From: Chytridium lagenaria
Lineage: Eukaryota > Chytridiomycota > Chytridiomycetes > Chytridiales > Chytridiaceae
DNA length: 64,000 nucleotides
Direction of reading: 5' to 3'
Assembly: GCA_025449115.1 (NCBI GenBank)
Contig: JAHLKC010000043.1
Span: forward strand, 186,001 to 250,000
In this document: piece after piece, positions 49,353 to 60,430 of the stretch
Layout: every line of letters begins with the position of its first letter
Numbering within the stretch: the first letter of the stretch is position 1
Position numbers and translations under genes: made by a program
The notes under the pieces: model-generated
Seen by the model: only the letters and a program-made list of their open reading frames with translations
The model's database searches: none
What the model was told of the DNA's origin: nothing

Positions 49353-50452
49353 AGCCCTTTATTTTAATAAATATAGTCTGAAGTGAGAGAATTTAGGGTT
49401 AAAAAAACTATTCCAAAAGGCCTTTAATATTAATTCCCGGACGTTGACACAACAAAACCCGGAAAAGTTGACAAGGCCTGAAGATATTGGCGGATACGAC
49501 AAACTGCGATCGTGGCCGTGGCAAACTGGGGATCGGGCCGCCGTTGGGGAAGATGAACAGACGTAAAAATAACTCGCACATCGTGTATCGTAAAATGTTT
49601 AGTCGAGCAATCGTCTAAACAAGTATTCAAGGAGAAGCTCGAAGTACACCTTATAAACGAAACGCATAAAAGGATATCACTTTAGCAGGACATCAGATTA
49701 GCGAACGCGCGATTGGAATTGCGAAGCCGAGTTTGGAAAGGTGCCGCATTAAACGAGATCATATCCATATTATATGCAGGATAAAATCTGCACGTACTGA
49801 AGTAAAGTGAAACCAAAAAAACTACTGCGGAACAAAGCTCTTCTGGACTAATTCGAGCTCTTGATGCAGTGCATTTGTCAAAACGCATTCTTTCATAACT
49901 GTAGAAAAATGTGAGCTTGGTGTAGGTGAACTGAGGTTTCTGTTGTCGGCCGCCATTAACAGAAAACAAAGAGCCAGGATCATCCATGAAGACTCTTGAA
50001 TAATGGAATTGACGACTCAAGTTTAATGGATTGATATCACAGAAGAACGTTTTTGGCTCACACGAAAGCCACTTTTTCGCGAGGAAAAGTGATCGTTGCA
50101 AAAGAGTCTACTGTGTGATGTTGCCTTCACACGTCTAGAGAATTGATTAGATTCAGAGGCCTAGAGAATCGATTGATACAAATGAAGAAGTAACGAGCAA
50201 GTATCAAGTAATAATGAAAAAGCACGAAACGAAGTGAATTCCAGGAGATTGCAAGGGACCTCGAGGAGACTAACCGCCAACTGGAGATTGTATAATAATA
50301 AGACGCTCCCATATTCATAAAGACAAAAGAAGGAAAGGAGAAAGATACCTCAGACTTTCTTATAAAAGTTGACGATACATCAATGGTTATGAACTAAAAT
50401 TGAAACGTAAAGAATAGCAGATGTGGACTTCACAGGAATACGCTTTAGCAAA
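49353..50452. other. Region with weak minus-strand open frames
   Basis: About 1.1 kb. On the minus strand several open stretches exist: 50101-49682 (for example LAKKWLSCEPKTFFCDINPL), 49630-49430 (VHLPQRRPDPQFATATIAVC) and 50318-50127. Codon usage and order are compatible with a small spliced minus-strand gene, but no family motif is recognised and exon joins cannot be fixed. Confidence 0.35.
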
Positions 50453-50967
50453 ATGAAGATTGGAATGACGGAACACCCTTATTCTCTTGCCAGACTGGTT
50501 TTTATGCCTTCAGACCTTCAATGCTTTAAAACTCCAATTGACACTAATACGGTATGGGGTAAGTTTCAACATTTTACATTGCGTATGAAATAAACTAGCA
50601 CATAAATTGCAAAGGATGCGTTGAATCTCTCAAGAAAAAAACTACAACGTCATAAAATTGCCAGGTATCCCAACTTCCAAAATCAAAGATTTTACGCGAA
50701 GACCAGCTTGCAATGTTCCTGTTGAGCGTGTTTTCACGGACGAGCAGGTATTTCTTTGACATCGATATCATCATAACGAAATCTCAGCTCAAATCAGTCG
50801 GACAGCAGTTCGCACAACGGAATACCCTGCCTTTTCGTTCTCTAAATGGTCTCCTTACTTTTTTTTTTAACATTATTAATCTCTATCGTAGGATAAAATT
50901 GCTAAGGTGTACATACCTGAATAACTTAATCATCCAATTCATCAAATTGTGCCTCGGAATTCGATAG
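50453..50967 (+). CDS. Possible small spliced gene of unknown function
   Basis: ATG at 50453 opens MKIGMTEHPYSLARLVFMPS DLQCFKTPIDTN, followed by a GTATGG/GTAAGT-type donor and, after about 70 nt ending GCAAAG, a second open exon (50613 onward) containing RHKIARYPNFQNQRFYAK in one frame and SRYFFDIDIIITKSQLKSVG in another. No homology recognised. It overlaps the 3' end of CCDC12 on the other strand at its far end, so the true end is likely upstream of 50926. Confidence 0.3.
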
Positions 50968-51522
50968 GAGATTGATTTCCTTTCACATGTATGAGCATAA
51001 AATGGATGGGAGCAGATATATACCCGTTGTTCCTTCAGGCGCCGACGGATCAACTCCGCTATGCAGTAACTTGTTTCTTGTTCCAGCCTCTCAGACCTAT
51101 TTTCAAGCTCTCTAGCAAGATCAAATCCAGGCTTTCGAGGAACCAAGTTATTCAATTCCTATTTGCTCCATTTAAAACACACACACAACATTAAGTATCT
51201 GTACCAAGGGCTCTGTTGCTGCAATATCCTGTGGTAAATCTTTGTGAAGCTCTTTAGCCTGATAGATTCGTCAATGAATGCAATCAATGGTGTTTTAGGC
51301 ACCTCATCTTCCAATGTTTCGCTGACTGCAGCATCCTTCTTCAACGCTTTGAGGTTGTCTGATAGGGATTGTAATTCCGGAACTAGCACAGTTTTAACTA
51401 TAAGCGGGTTGGCTTAAATGCACCTGCAGTGGCTGAGCAGGAGCATCGCCATTGCTCTGCTCTCGCATCAAGCTCTTGCGCAGTTCCTTCAAGCGCTCTC
51501 TTCTCTCTCTGGATTCTTCCAT
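50926..51522 (-). CDS. CCDC12: CCDC12/Cwf18 spliceosome component
   Basis: Small coiled-coil protein of the activated spliceosome (NTC-related, Cwf18 in fission yeast). Start ATG 51522 gives MEESRERRERLKELRKSLMR (family N-terminal basic helix), then FRNYNPYQTTSK (family LRNYxP motif), LHKDLPQDIAATEPL, and after a short intron the diagnostic LNNLVPRKPGFDLARELENR SERLEQETSYCIAELIRRRL KEQ. The likely last exon ends in an acidic AQFDELDD and TAA 50928-50926, but the last splice is uncertain. Length about 150 residues, as in the family. Its start lies 66 bp from the divergent APH-1 start. Confidence 0.85.
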
Positions 51523-51588
51523 TCTTGACAAGTGTCCAGTTCAAAATTGAAAAAGTATCTTTAGAACAGGACAGACCAAGATCGGCGC

Positions 51589-52659
51589 ATGGTAACAGCA
51601 GAAGGGACAGCAGTTCCGTCAAATACATTGCTGACATATAATAAAAGTTTATCACATCCACTTCTTGATACCAATTCAATGTTTTTTATTTCAACGTTGT
51701 GAGCATCATACGCCATTGAAACTTGTTGTTCGTTTGTACAACAAGAAAGGTGTCGCCGCCTTTATAGGCTGCTTCTTGACGGCATACGGGCCAGCGCTGG
51801 CCGTTTTTTTCCTATACATTGCCAAAAGCGCACAACTGGTGATCCTACTGATATCAAGGCATCTTTCACCGCAAGTATCCCATATCTGACCTCTCAACCT
51901 TAGCGCATTCTACTGGCTGCTTTCTATCCTGCTCTCATCAGCAGTGTGGTATCTCATCCCTTCACTTCAAAAGACATTTGTTTTCCATATCATCGTTGGC
52001 TGCATTTTTCAAGAGTTATTTCGGGGGTTGTTCTGGTTGACGATTAAGTACATATATTCATCTCGTCTGTAGTTTTAATCGTGTCGCAGGAAGGCAGAAG
52101 TGGGGTTGAATCAAGTATCAGACAATCCAAAGTCTCCTGTGAATAGGTCGAAATATGCATTTGGTAGGATTTCGCATTAATATTCTGGGTTGACACCCCT
52201 GTGACTAGCCTCCGGCCTCGGCTTTGGACTCATGAGTGGATTAGTGACATACATGACACAGCTTGCAGAAACATTAGGGCCCGGAATACTCGTTTGCAAG
52301 TCATGCCCTATGGCCGATCTTTTTTTCATATCCGGTGCGGACTATTTGTTATGAGTTTTAATTGATTTTAGCCTTGACGACCTGCCTGTTTATTTTCCTG
52401 CATACGATGTGGAGTGTCGTTGCGTTTGAGGCCCTCGAAAAAAGGCAATTTCTTAGCATATGGCCTATACTCTCACACTTAGGTGCCTCGTTGGGGGTAA
52501 ATCGTGTTCTGCAGCAGCATGTTTTAATTTCACATTTAGACTCTACTAATTGTCTCGGAAACTGTAACAAACGGGTGTATATACTCGCTATGTTTAAGTT
52601 CTGCGATTCTTGCAGCTACAATTGTACTGGCATATCGCGCTGTATTCTCCAAAGTGTAA
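51589..52659 (+). CDS. APH1: Gamma-secretase subunit APH-1
   Basis: Seven-pass membrane scaffold of gamma-secretase, the intramembrane protease that also needs presenilin, nicastrin and PEN-2. Seen: GVAAFIGCFLTAYGPALAVF FLYIAKSAQLVILLIS (TM1), SAFYWLLSILLSSAVWYLIP (TM2), HIIVGCIFQELFRGLFWL (TM3), KAEVGLNQVSDNPKSPVNRS loop, then the family hallmark GLGFGLMSGLVTYM with LAETLGPGI (TM4), FIFLHTMWSVVAFEALEKRQ (TM5, conserved His), ILSHLGASL (TM6, conserved His) and ATIVLAYRAVFSKV (TM7), TAA 52657-52659. The start is inferred: ATG 51589 followed directly by a 154-nt intron gives M-K-G-V-A-A-F. Some exon joins in the second half are provisional. Confidence 0.85.
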
Positions 52660-52965
52660 CTATATACTCATTAAACTCACACTAGTAGATTACAAATACA
52701 CTCTTGCTGATGTTCTCGAAAACGTGTCATTATTCGCGATACAGCATATCAAAGTTAGACTACAGTGCTATTTGAAATTTGCGTCAAAAAGGTGTTTATT
52801 CGCAATGTTATAGGTCCGCTACAATTGAAATAACTTTTTCCTGGCCGTGTCGCGTCGTATGTTCCAAACTGTAAGTTTTTATTCAGACCAATTGCTGCTG
52901 TTGAAGGTCGGTTCTTCTCTTTTCAAGCAATCGCAGTTCCTGGCGAAGAGGTTCCAGACAATTAT

Positions 52966-54050
52966 CTATAGCAGCGTTCCGGAAGTCCCTGCGGTTGCCC
53001 CTGGTGCTGAAGCTTCCTTCAAAATCTGCAAATCGTCCTTTAATGCAGAGAGATGCCCTCGTTTGAACTGCACCAACCCTTGAAGCTCCTCACGCATTTG
53101 ATGAAGGTCTTTGATTTTGTCGTCCATGTCCGTTTGCTGCTGCTTTGCGGATCTAAGGCTCTTCTCGACGGTTGCTAACTCATGCTGCAATGTGCTCAGT
53201 CCTTCCCACTGCTTGCACCGGATCACGCGTCCCTAAGCAGGAGGTCTTAAACAGTGTTTGACGACTTTCAAATAGACTCACCGAGAACCGTCCGCGTGTA
53301 AACTTTGCTCTCTGCTTTCTATTTTTGATATTAGAAGATTAGCATATGAAGAAAAAAGGTGCATATTACAAACTCTTTCAAAAACGATTCCTTTATGTGA
53401 AGGGGGACTCCAACAGGTAGAGGGCGTCCTTTTCTTCTTGAGTCAAGAATATGTTTGAAGAAGACGAACTGCTCTTGATTGATAGAGGGCGATCCAGCGA
53501 AATAAGATTCCTGACGTAAAACACAATACGAAGGTATTTCATCAACTTAAAAAGCAGACTTCCCAGAGTAAAGATGCAGCACCCACCATATCTGAAGAAA
53601 ATCCTCTTGAGATATCCGTGAGACTTGGAACAGTGGCTCTAATTGGGAGACTGCACAAGAAACGTTATTCAAATGACCTCACAGAACCGCGGACTAAAGC
53701 AATAGAATGCCAGCCCTATACATACCGACTATCTGATCTTCCCCCTTACATACTCTTGTAAACTCTGTCTCATGTGCAAAGCGGTCACTCGGACTGATGT
53801 ACCAGTCAAAATCCATTTGATCGTCCTGGCGGGCGTTGGTAAGTGGGTCAGCCAATTCCACGCTCTGATACCTCTCAATACAAGGGTCGGCAAGATTTGT
53901 CCTACGTTCAGTGACCCAACTTCTAAAATGAATGTGCCTTTACAGTCTGCAGATCTGCACCGAAGCAGACAGCTCTTAAGGAAGCGAGGCTTTAAAAACC
54001 TCACCTATGTTTGCCATAAACTATCTCTACTCTCTAACCTGCAGGAGGAA
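52966..54050 (-). CDS. END3: END3-like EH-domain endocytosis protein
   Basis: Member of the Pan1-End3-Sla1 actin-patch complex in fungi, acting in clathrin-mediated endocytosis. Seen on the minus strand: SWVTERRTNLADP, QMDFDWYISPSDRFAHETEF, SQLEPLFQVSRISQEDFLQI WWVLHLYSG (second EH-like domain), SINQEQFVFFKHILDSRRKG RPLPVGVPLHIKESFLKE, and a C-terminal coiled coil QWEGLSTLQHELATVEKSLR, QMREELQGLVQFKRGHLSAL KDDLQILKEA, stopping TAG 52968-52966. The yeast protein has the same DWYMSPDD, ILxxR...PxSLP and NMREQLEGLLNYKK landmarks. The first EH domain should lie at 54000 and above but could not be read in one frame, so the 5' end is open. Confidence 0.78.
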
Positions 54051-54113
54051 CAGCACAATGTAATCTTCTTTTTTTGTCCAACTTCTCTTCTTTCACTCTG
54101 ACCCATTTGCAAG

Positions 54114-54448
54114 TTGTCCGTAACTGCCCTGTCAGCCACGTCCGAATCGAAGCTCAACTATCTGCAAGGAGTGATTCCCAAGCTACTGGATGATGTTCAG
54201 ATGACAATCGATGATGCACGAAACGACGTATCAATCGAAGGTTCATTGGAATCCCACATCAAAGAGCATTTAGAGAACTTTGATAAAGGTGATACTCTTT
54301 TCTAGTTTAACAGCCAACCTAACCGAATTTCATCCATGCATGTACAGATAAAAGCATTTCGTATCTGTCAACATACGCAGAAGTTGCTATCGGATTCGTG
54401 TTAAGCACGGGTCTTGCATACCTGATGATGACAACAAGAGGGTTTTAA
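54114..54448 (+). CDS. Small tail-anchored membrane protein, unknown
   Basis: Exon from about 54114 reads LSVTALSATSESKLNYLQGV IPKLLDDVQMTIDDARNDVS, SLESHIKEHLENFD; after a short intron (near 54288-54347) it continues KDKSISYLSTYAEVAIGFVL STGLAYLMMTTRGF with TAA 54446-54448. A charged helical cytosolic part followed by a single C-terminal hydrophobic segment of about 18 residues suggests a tail-anchored protein of ER or mitochondria. The first exon with ATG was not found, so the 5' end is partial. No family recognised. Confidence 0.5.
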
Positions 54449-54581
54449 GGGTTCTTGAAGGGTTATTTATTTATCAATCACATGTATTATCAGCATATCC
54501 CAGGAAAAGGAAGACTTGAGAGCAGCAAGGAGACGAACAGAATAAAGAATTGTCAAATCGAATTTTCTTTTTCATTTCGTT

Positions 54582-55473
54582 ATGGCTGATTCCGTTGCAG
54601 GTAGCTCATGGTACACGGATGCTGCGGATTACTGGGAGGTGAGCCACAATATTAACCCAGTAATCAATTAAAAGATTCAAAGGGCGTGCCAGGTTGGTCT
54701 CATTTCTCACCGCTATGGTCCAGACCCTGATATTCTATTGATAGCAACGGTGATGGCATGCTTGGAGGGTTGGAACGCTTACCGAGATTGATAGTCAGTC
54801 ATCGATCAAGTTTTTAAAAGATTAATGTCGTCAGTACTCCCACACCAGGAAAGCTTTTGAAGAGCGGCATTGCTTGTGGTAAGGGCTTTTGTTCGGATGC
54901 TTTTATGTATTTTATGTCTGACGACGTGCATGCAGACTGCGGGGCTGGCATCGGACGAGTTTCAAAGCATTTCCTCCTAAAGATGTTCGATACCGTGGAT
55001 TTGGTTGAGCAAAATCCAAAATTTCTGGAAGAAGCTATGGCAACATACCTCACTCAAGACGGTCTGGACAAAAGAGTTTCCAAATGCTTTCCAATGGGCT
55101 TACAAGAATTCAAACCGGAAGCTGGGAGATACGAGTTAATATGGTCTCAATGGGTTCTTGGACACTTAACAGACAGTGATGATGAAGATCTTTTACATAT
55201 ACTAATACGCACAGGTGATTTCGTGGCTTTTTCCAAAAATGCGTGCTGGGTCTTACAGAAAACGGCCTCATCGGTGTCAAAGAGAATCTCTCGTCAAAAG
55301 AACTTGAGGTAGACACGACAGATAGCAGTGTGACGCGGACAGAAGATCACATTAAGTCTTGTTTGCGGAAGCTGGTTTGGAAATTTTGAAGGAGGATATT
55401 CAGCAGCGGTTTCCGAAGGGTCTGTACAAGGTGAAAATGTTCCTTCTTAGACCAATTAGAGCAGAAAAATAAA
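54582..55473 (+). CDS. NTMT1: Protein N-terminal Xaa-Pro-Lys methyltransferase (NTMT1/Tae1)
   Basis: SAM-dependent enzyme that methylates the alpha-amino group of proteins starting (M)xPK, such as ribosomal proteins. ATG 54582: MADSVAGSSWYTDAADYWE (family N-terminus), then GMLGGLERLPRLI, SAM-binding motif I DCGAGIGRVSKHFLLKMFDT VDLVEQ, FKPEAGRYELIWSQWVLGHL TDSD (motif with substrate contacts), LIGVKENLSSKELEVDTTDS SVTRTEDHIKSL and FPKGLYKVKMFLLRP, ending TAA 55471-55473. A one-base loss near 55359 breaks the SLFAEAGLEILKED stretch. Two to four short introns. A truncated Copia element begins about 95 bp downstream. Confidence 0.93.
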
Positions 55474-55567
55474 GGACTTCACCTACAGTTCTGATGAGAG
55501 AAAATATGAATGTATTGAGTGTGGCACGAGAATACATGAATATAGGACAAGGAAAGTAATCACAACA

Positions 55568-56395
55568 CCCCCATCTTCCGCAGGAAGTCAAGAGCGGAGA
55601 CCCAACGCAAAGCGGGTAACGTGAATTGGGGAAGAGGTAGAGATTTTGTGAAGACATCAGCTCATCTCTTTGGTAAGGAGGTATGTAACGGAAATCTCCT
55701 TTGACGCAACACGATCACGAATATCGATGTGTTTGGATCGCTCATTGTTGGAGGAGTGGGAGGTAATAGTGTCGTCGCCTTGGTTATCGCCAAAGAGAAC
55801 GGCAGGTGCTGAGATATCTTCACCATGACTGAGGAGGAGTGATCATAACCATATGATATCCTGAGCCCCTTTGGACAAACTCATATACTCAGCTTCAAGG
55901 GTGGATAGCGCGATGGTAGGTTGCAGTTGACTTTTCCAGGAGATTGCCCCACCGTACATCATTGGAACATATCCGGTGGTTGAACGGCGATGATCCGATC
56001 CAGCCCAGTCAATATCTGTGAGTCCAACAAGCAGTGAGAGAGAGGTATGGAACTGCAGGAGATTAGGGGGTGCCGTCCGATCATACGGTAACCAAATATG
56101 TTTGGTGTTAAGCGTCACGCCAATGTTTTTGACCGCGGTGAGCCATGAAGCGGCACAGCTAGCCAACCGCAGAAGAAATGTCAGGACGAGTCGCAACAGA
56201 GAGGTAGAGGAGGCTTCCGAAAAATTCACAATATGGCTTGTTAGCCATTGATTGAACATCTGCAGATGAGGATGTATAGTCAAACAATGATAACCAAGCA
56301 CGGACGGAAGTGGAGTGAAAACGGGGTTGCCGTTGACGAGGTTGAACCATTGAAGGAGAGAGTTGACATTGTGAAGTTCTCTCTAGTGGCCTCCT
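55568..56395 (-). mobile_element. Copia retrotransposon fragment: RT end, RNase H, PPT
   Basis: Minus-strand remnant of Ty1/Copia pol. RT/connection part: KPYCEFFGSLLYLSVATRPD IS (56260-56165). RNase H: GLTDIDWAGSDHRRSTTGYV and AISWKSQLQPTIALSTLEAE YMSLSKGAQDIIWL (56010-55845), then KHIDIRDRVASKEISVTYLL TKEMSADVFTKSLP (55745-55625). The frame is interrupted at least twice. Just after, a purine tract (GAAGATGGGGG) and a TGTTGTG start mark the polypurine tract and the edge of a 3' LTR near 55577; the LTR can be no longer than about 95 bp before NTMT1 coding sequence, so it is truncated. Confidence 0.85.
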
Positions 56396-58249
56396 CTGCT
56401 CAGCCTTGACATACAGAGGTAAAGAACCACATTGTAGGTGACGATACTAACTCCCTGGATGTACTCCAGAGTCGAGAATAAAGCCCTACTCATCCGTTAA
56501 GGGATGCAAGGATTTGGTGTGCTGTGGTTTGTGTTTCGTTCTGATCGTTAGTAGAAGGGGAATATAAGGGAAATGCCTCATAACTTAGGTCCAAAGTGAC
56601 GAGGAAAGGGTTCTACAAGAAGGGATTCCATCCCGCTCCAAGGAATGTGTCAGGTCTCCGTTACTGCTCCTTATAACCGTTTTAACGTGTTGTTTCTATT
56701 GTCTCATCCATCCACGGGCTTCTTATGTGCCGCTACTCCCACTCCAAACATCGGGATGGCATATGTCGTCAACAATATAGCAACAGACGTGGTTCTCCGA
56801 CCAGACCCTCGAAGGAATCATGCAAATAAGGCGTATTTCTACTGCTCATACCTTCTTAGAAGTTCATCTTGGTCTGGGTTGCGGTCTCTCCCGGCGACGC
56901 CATCACCTGAGCACCCGCTGGCAACATTCAATACACTATAGATAATAAAAGGGGTTGGCGAAAGCTCAGCCAGAGGCTGGCCTGAAGCCAGAGGGCCTTC
57001 AAGGGGTGAACGTAAATCTATTCAACTTTCTACAAATAATAAAACAATACATAAAGGGGAATCAAATAACAACAACAGGCATCTCGACCAACGTGGTAGC
57101 ATGTCATAAGTTGGCATACCACGTCGACCGCCCTTCCTTCTATAAAAACCTCTCTCGTATCTATGGGGAAAAACTATGAAAAACTACGAGAGGGAAAAGA
57201 ATGGAACGGGAACAAGGAAATAAGGATAAGGGCACGACGTCTATGTAAGCGACGCATTCATGCCTCTGGGTGAGGTTATCTTATAATCTCACAACATAGT
57301 GTTCCTAGGGTAGGTAATACTGTGAAGAATTACATTATTCACATGGCCTTTGGCTCATAAGGACATTTTGTCTAAGTCCGTTGAGTTCCGTTATATCCCG
57401 CGTCGACACGTATATTTACGCGTCATATTGAATCCTCCCTTCTTTTCCCTTTGGGTTTTTTATATGTACTTTTTCCCCACGTTTATAGGGTTTTTATTGA
57501 AGGAGGTGGCGTGCATATGTGCCCGTTTATGTGTGTGTGCATATGTTGTGTCTATTATTTATTTGTATTTTGTGTATTACTTTAATATGAGAGATTTCTT
57601 GATTTAATTTGTACCTGTTGAATCCAGTAGTTGATATTGAGTTGATCCCCTATCCTCTATCCCCACGCATGTGGCCTCGCGATGTGATCCCCCTTCACTC
57701 TTCGTTGGATAACAGTTGACCCCTCTGCCTGGTGAAGCTGCAATCCGGTCGTCTGAGACAGAAGGCTGTGATGGAATCCATCCTCATTCACAGTGTCCTT
57801 TAGTCAAAGCTTGGTCAGCTATATTCCGCCTCTGGTGCTCTCCGACCCGATGATCAGGTGCTAATGGCAGGTAATGAGTGAGGTTACCCTGTTCTAAGCT
57901 CTGAGAGGCAAACAAGAACCCATGTTCCAAAAGGTGCCATAGTTGGGTGGCATGGAGACTTATAGCCATCCCTGATTGCCTGGAGACGATCTGGTCCTGA
58001 TATTGGTTTAGAAGCAAGGTAAGTTGATAATGAAGATACTAAACACGTTCCCTTCTCCCTTAAATAAGCAGAATCACGCGATTACTCACCCACACTATTG
58101 CCAAACAACAACAACATCACTTAGATTCAGGAGTACATCCTGTCCCTAGGTGCTCTGTGGACTTGCTCTGCTGGAGCAACTCCTTTACTTTTCTCCCCTA
58201 CCCCCTAGTCAAAGCTAGGTAGGGAGGGATGGGTCAAGAGAAGATCACA
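56396..58249. other. Non-coding, repeat-like region
   Basis: About 1.85 kb with only short frames (for example 56645-56941, 57350-57607) lacking any domain. Low coding character and position between Copia pieces suggest decayed transposon sequence, but no LTR, RT or transposase motif is visible. No tRNA or other RNA gene recognised. Confidence 0.4.
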
Positions 58250-58774
58250 TCACCAGCCAAGCGTCAGCTTCGCCGTGGAGGGACAGGCTCAGTAAACACC
58301 CTGTGAAGTTATGAAGCCACTTCACTGAACAGGCACAAGAGTGTAAGTACTTGTAGCTCTTGGGTCGTTTGTTGGTTACCTTACGTTCCGTTACCTTTTG
58401 TCTCTCCCTTCTTGTCTACCCGGCATGGCTATGTGAGCCCTTTTCTTATGCGTGTGGGGACCTATTATGTGTGTGGAGTTGACGACGGGTTTGTATTTGT
58501 GTTGTGTGTGTTTAGTTGTGTTTGTGTTATATATCCCCCATGATGGCATTTTGTAAATTAGAGATTGAGCAAAATTTGAATAGATTTACGGCACCCATAA
58601 AGACCTCGCTCTAGGCCAACCTTGAGCTGTGCTCTCCCTACGCTTTTATTACATATTGTGTTTGAGTATTCTGTGAGGCGTTCAAGGATCGGACGTCGTC
58701 GGGGGGTGCTTCAATGCTAGGTCAAGACAACCGAGTCTAAGTAAGGGTAAACCACAGTTATTACGCCTTCATGG
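58250..58774 (+). repeat. Left arm of a long imperfect inverted repeat
   Basis: Matches the reverse complement of about 59965-60430. Shared landmarks: the CTCCCTTCTTGTC tract (58408-58420 versus 60310-60322 inverted), the TTTGTAAAT...GAGATTGA block (58551 versus 60176 inverted), TGAGGCGTTCAAGGATC (58674 versus 60050 inverted), and GAGTCTAAGTAAGGGTAAAC (58733 versus 60004 inverted). The arm stops exactly where a solo LTR begins (58775). Confidence 0.7.
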
Positions 58775-59283
58775 TGTTAAATACTTGTTGTTCACGGGGC
58801 TCCATTAAAATAAAGTTAAACGCACTTTTGCTCGAATGACTTTCTTGATTTATTTCGATTCAACACACGAGTCTTTAAAAACTCAAACAAAACGAACAAG
58901 TAAAGAGGAAAGACAACACAAAGGTAAACCTATCGGAGACGCGTACACTCACGCGTTAAACTCTCCACTACAAAGATAAACAAATCAGAAAGCCTTGACG
59001 GGAACAAAGAGAATTAAGGCTAGAAGGGAATGTCCAATCACAAACAGGTAGAGTTATAATTAAAGTGGCATAAAGAAAATAAACCAGTCAAGGAAGGTAA
59101 ATCAAAGTGGGAAATTCAAATGAGTCCAGAGAGTGAATTAGAAGTCCAGTTGGCGCGTTCGCGCTCAACTCTCACGACGCGTAAATTCCAGAGCACTCTA
59201 GTACTGCGCTGGACGCCGCGGACCAATGGTGCGAGTGATCCTGACGCGTCCTTGTGAGTCAAGTGAGCGAAAGAAACCCCACA
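58775..59283 (-). mobile_element. Solo LTR, Copia family A, reverse orientation
   Basis: 509 bp, TGTTAAATAC... to ...AACCCCACA, nearly identical in reverse complement to the 5' LTR at 62737-63237 (both carry GTTCACGGGGCTC, the GACAACACAAAGGTAAACC block and all four ACGCGT sites). No internal gag or pol adjoins it, so a solo LTR left by LTR-LTR recombination. A clear 5-bp target duplication was not found in the flanks. Confidence 0.85.
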
Positions 59284-59528
59284 AGGTCATCATTCAATAC
59301 TCTCTGCTCACATGGAAGATATTACGCAACAGTTTGTGGTAAGAAGGATCTTTTCTACGCTGCATTGCCACATTTATTACCACCTGATACCATTGGACAA
59401 GGAGGAAAATACATGGTGACGCTGGGTCACTGATTGGATTGCTCAGAAATTAATGTCAAGGTTTGATAAATTGACAAGTGTACAGTCAGCACCTCAGTCT
59501 GAAGGTATTCCAACTTTCAATACAAAAA

Positions 59529-59618
59529 CGAGCACTCTAGTGTTGCGCCCGATGCCAGGGACTAATGGTGCGAATGATCCTGACACGACTTTGTGAGTCA
59601 AGAGGGCAAAACCCAACA
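59529..59618 (-). mobile_element. Degraded fragment of family A LTR
   Basis: About 90 bp matching the 5' start of the LTR in reverse (GAGCACTCTAGTGTTGCGCC ... AACCCAACA). Differences from the young copy are mostly C-to-T or G-to-A at CpG sites; its ACGCGT has become ACACGA. Confidence 0.75.
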
Positions 59619-59964
59619 GAAAGAGCTCACTGTACCACGCAACAGTCTATTTCATATGTTTGACAAGGTTGGGTTGTGGCTGCAGCTCCTCTTGTGATGA
59701 CGCAAGAAAATGTTCTGCTGTATGTCTTTGCTGTTCATGCATTTAAAAGAAAACCGGAGATCACACATACCTAGGTGAAAAGGGCCATAAGGAGATAGAT
59801 AGTCTATCCCTTTTGAAGAAGTATCTCAGGCCTTGAATTAAACTCTTTCCTACTTTTTCCTTCTGTATCTGCAGCTCTTCTCTGGTCGCACTTCCTGTTA
59901 AGGACAAGTAGACAGCCCAGATTATTGTAAAAAAAAAGTAGTTAGGTATTTTATCTAAGCAGGT

Positions 59965-60430
59965 CTTTCAAGGGGTTGTGCCATAAAGGCATGACTTTGG
60001 TTTACCCTTACTTAGACTCAGTTGTCTTAACATAGTGCTTGGTGACGCCTGATCCTGGAGCGCCTCACGGAATACAAACTGAGTATGTAATAATAGAGTA
60101 GAGACAGCACAGCACAAGGCCTAAAGCAAGGTCTTTTTGGGTGTCATTTTGTTTCAATCTCATATTTACAAAATATACCAAATAGAAATACACATAAATT
60201 GCATACACAGCTTAGCACAAACAATATAAGCATAGCCTGCCATCAACTCCACATACATAAAGGATCCGCATACACATAATGCTCACATTTGCCGTACCAA
60301 GTTGACAAGAAGGGGAGACAAGGGGTAATCAGATATACGGCCATATATATATAAATCTGGGAGCAACTTATACTTACCCACTTATGGCTACTGAAAGAAG
60401 TTGCTTAATACTTGACACCCTCACTGGCAC
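59965..60430 (-). repeat. Right arm of the inverted repeat
   Basis: Inverted partner of 58250-58774, diverged by substitutions and small indels. It lacks the LTR insertion that ends the other arm. The pair may be two copies of one unidentified transposon terminal sequence in opposite orientation. Confidence 0.65.

Noticed and set aside
57350..57607. Hydrophobic 85-codon frame
   Set aside because: Low-complexity TTT/TAT-rich sequence inside the transposon cluster, no start context or homology.
58770..59288. Target-site duplication for the solo LTR
   Set aside because: Flanking 5-mers (CATGG and AGGTC) do not match, so no duplication is claimed.
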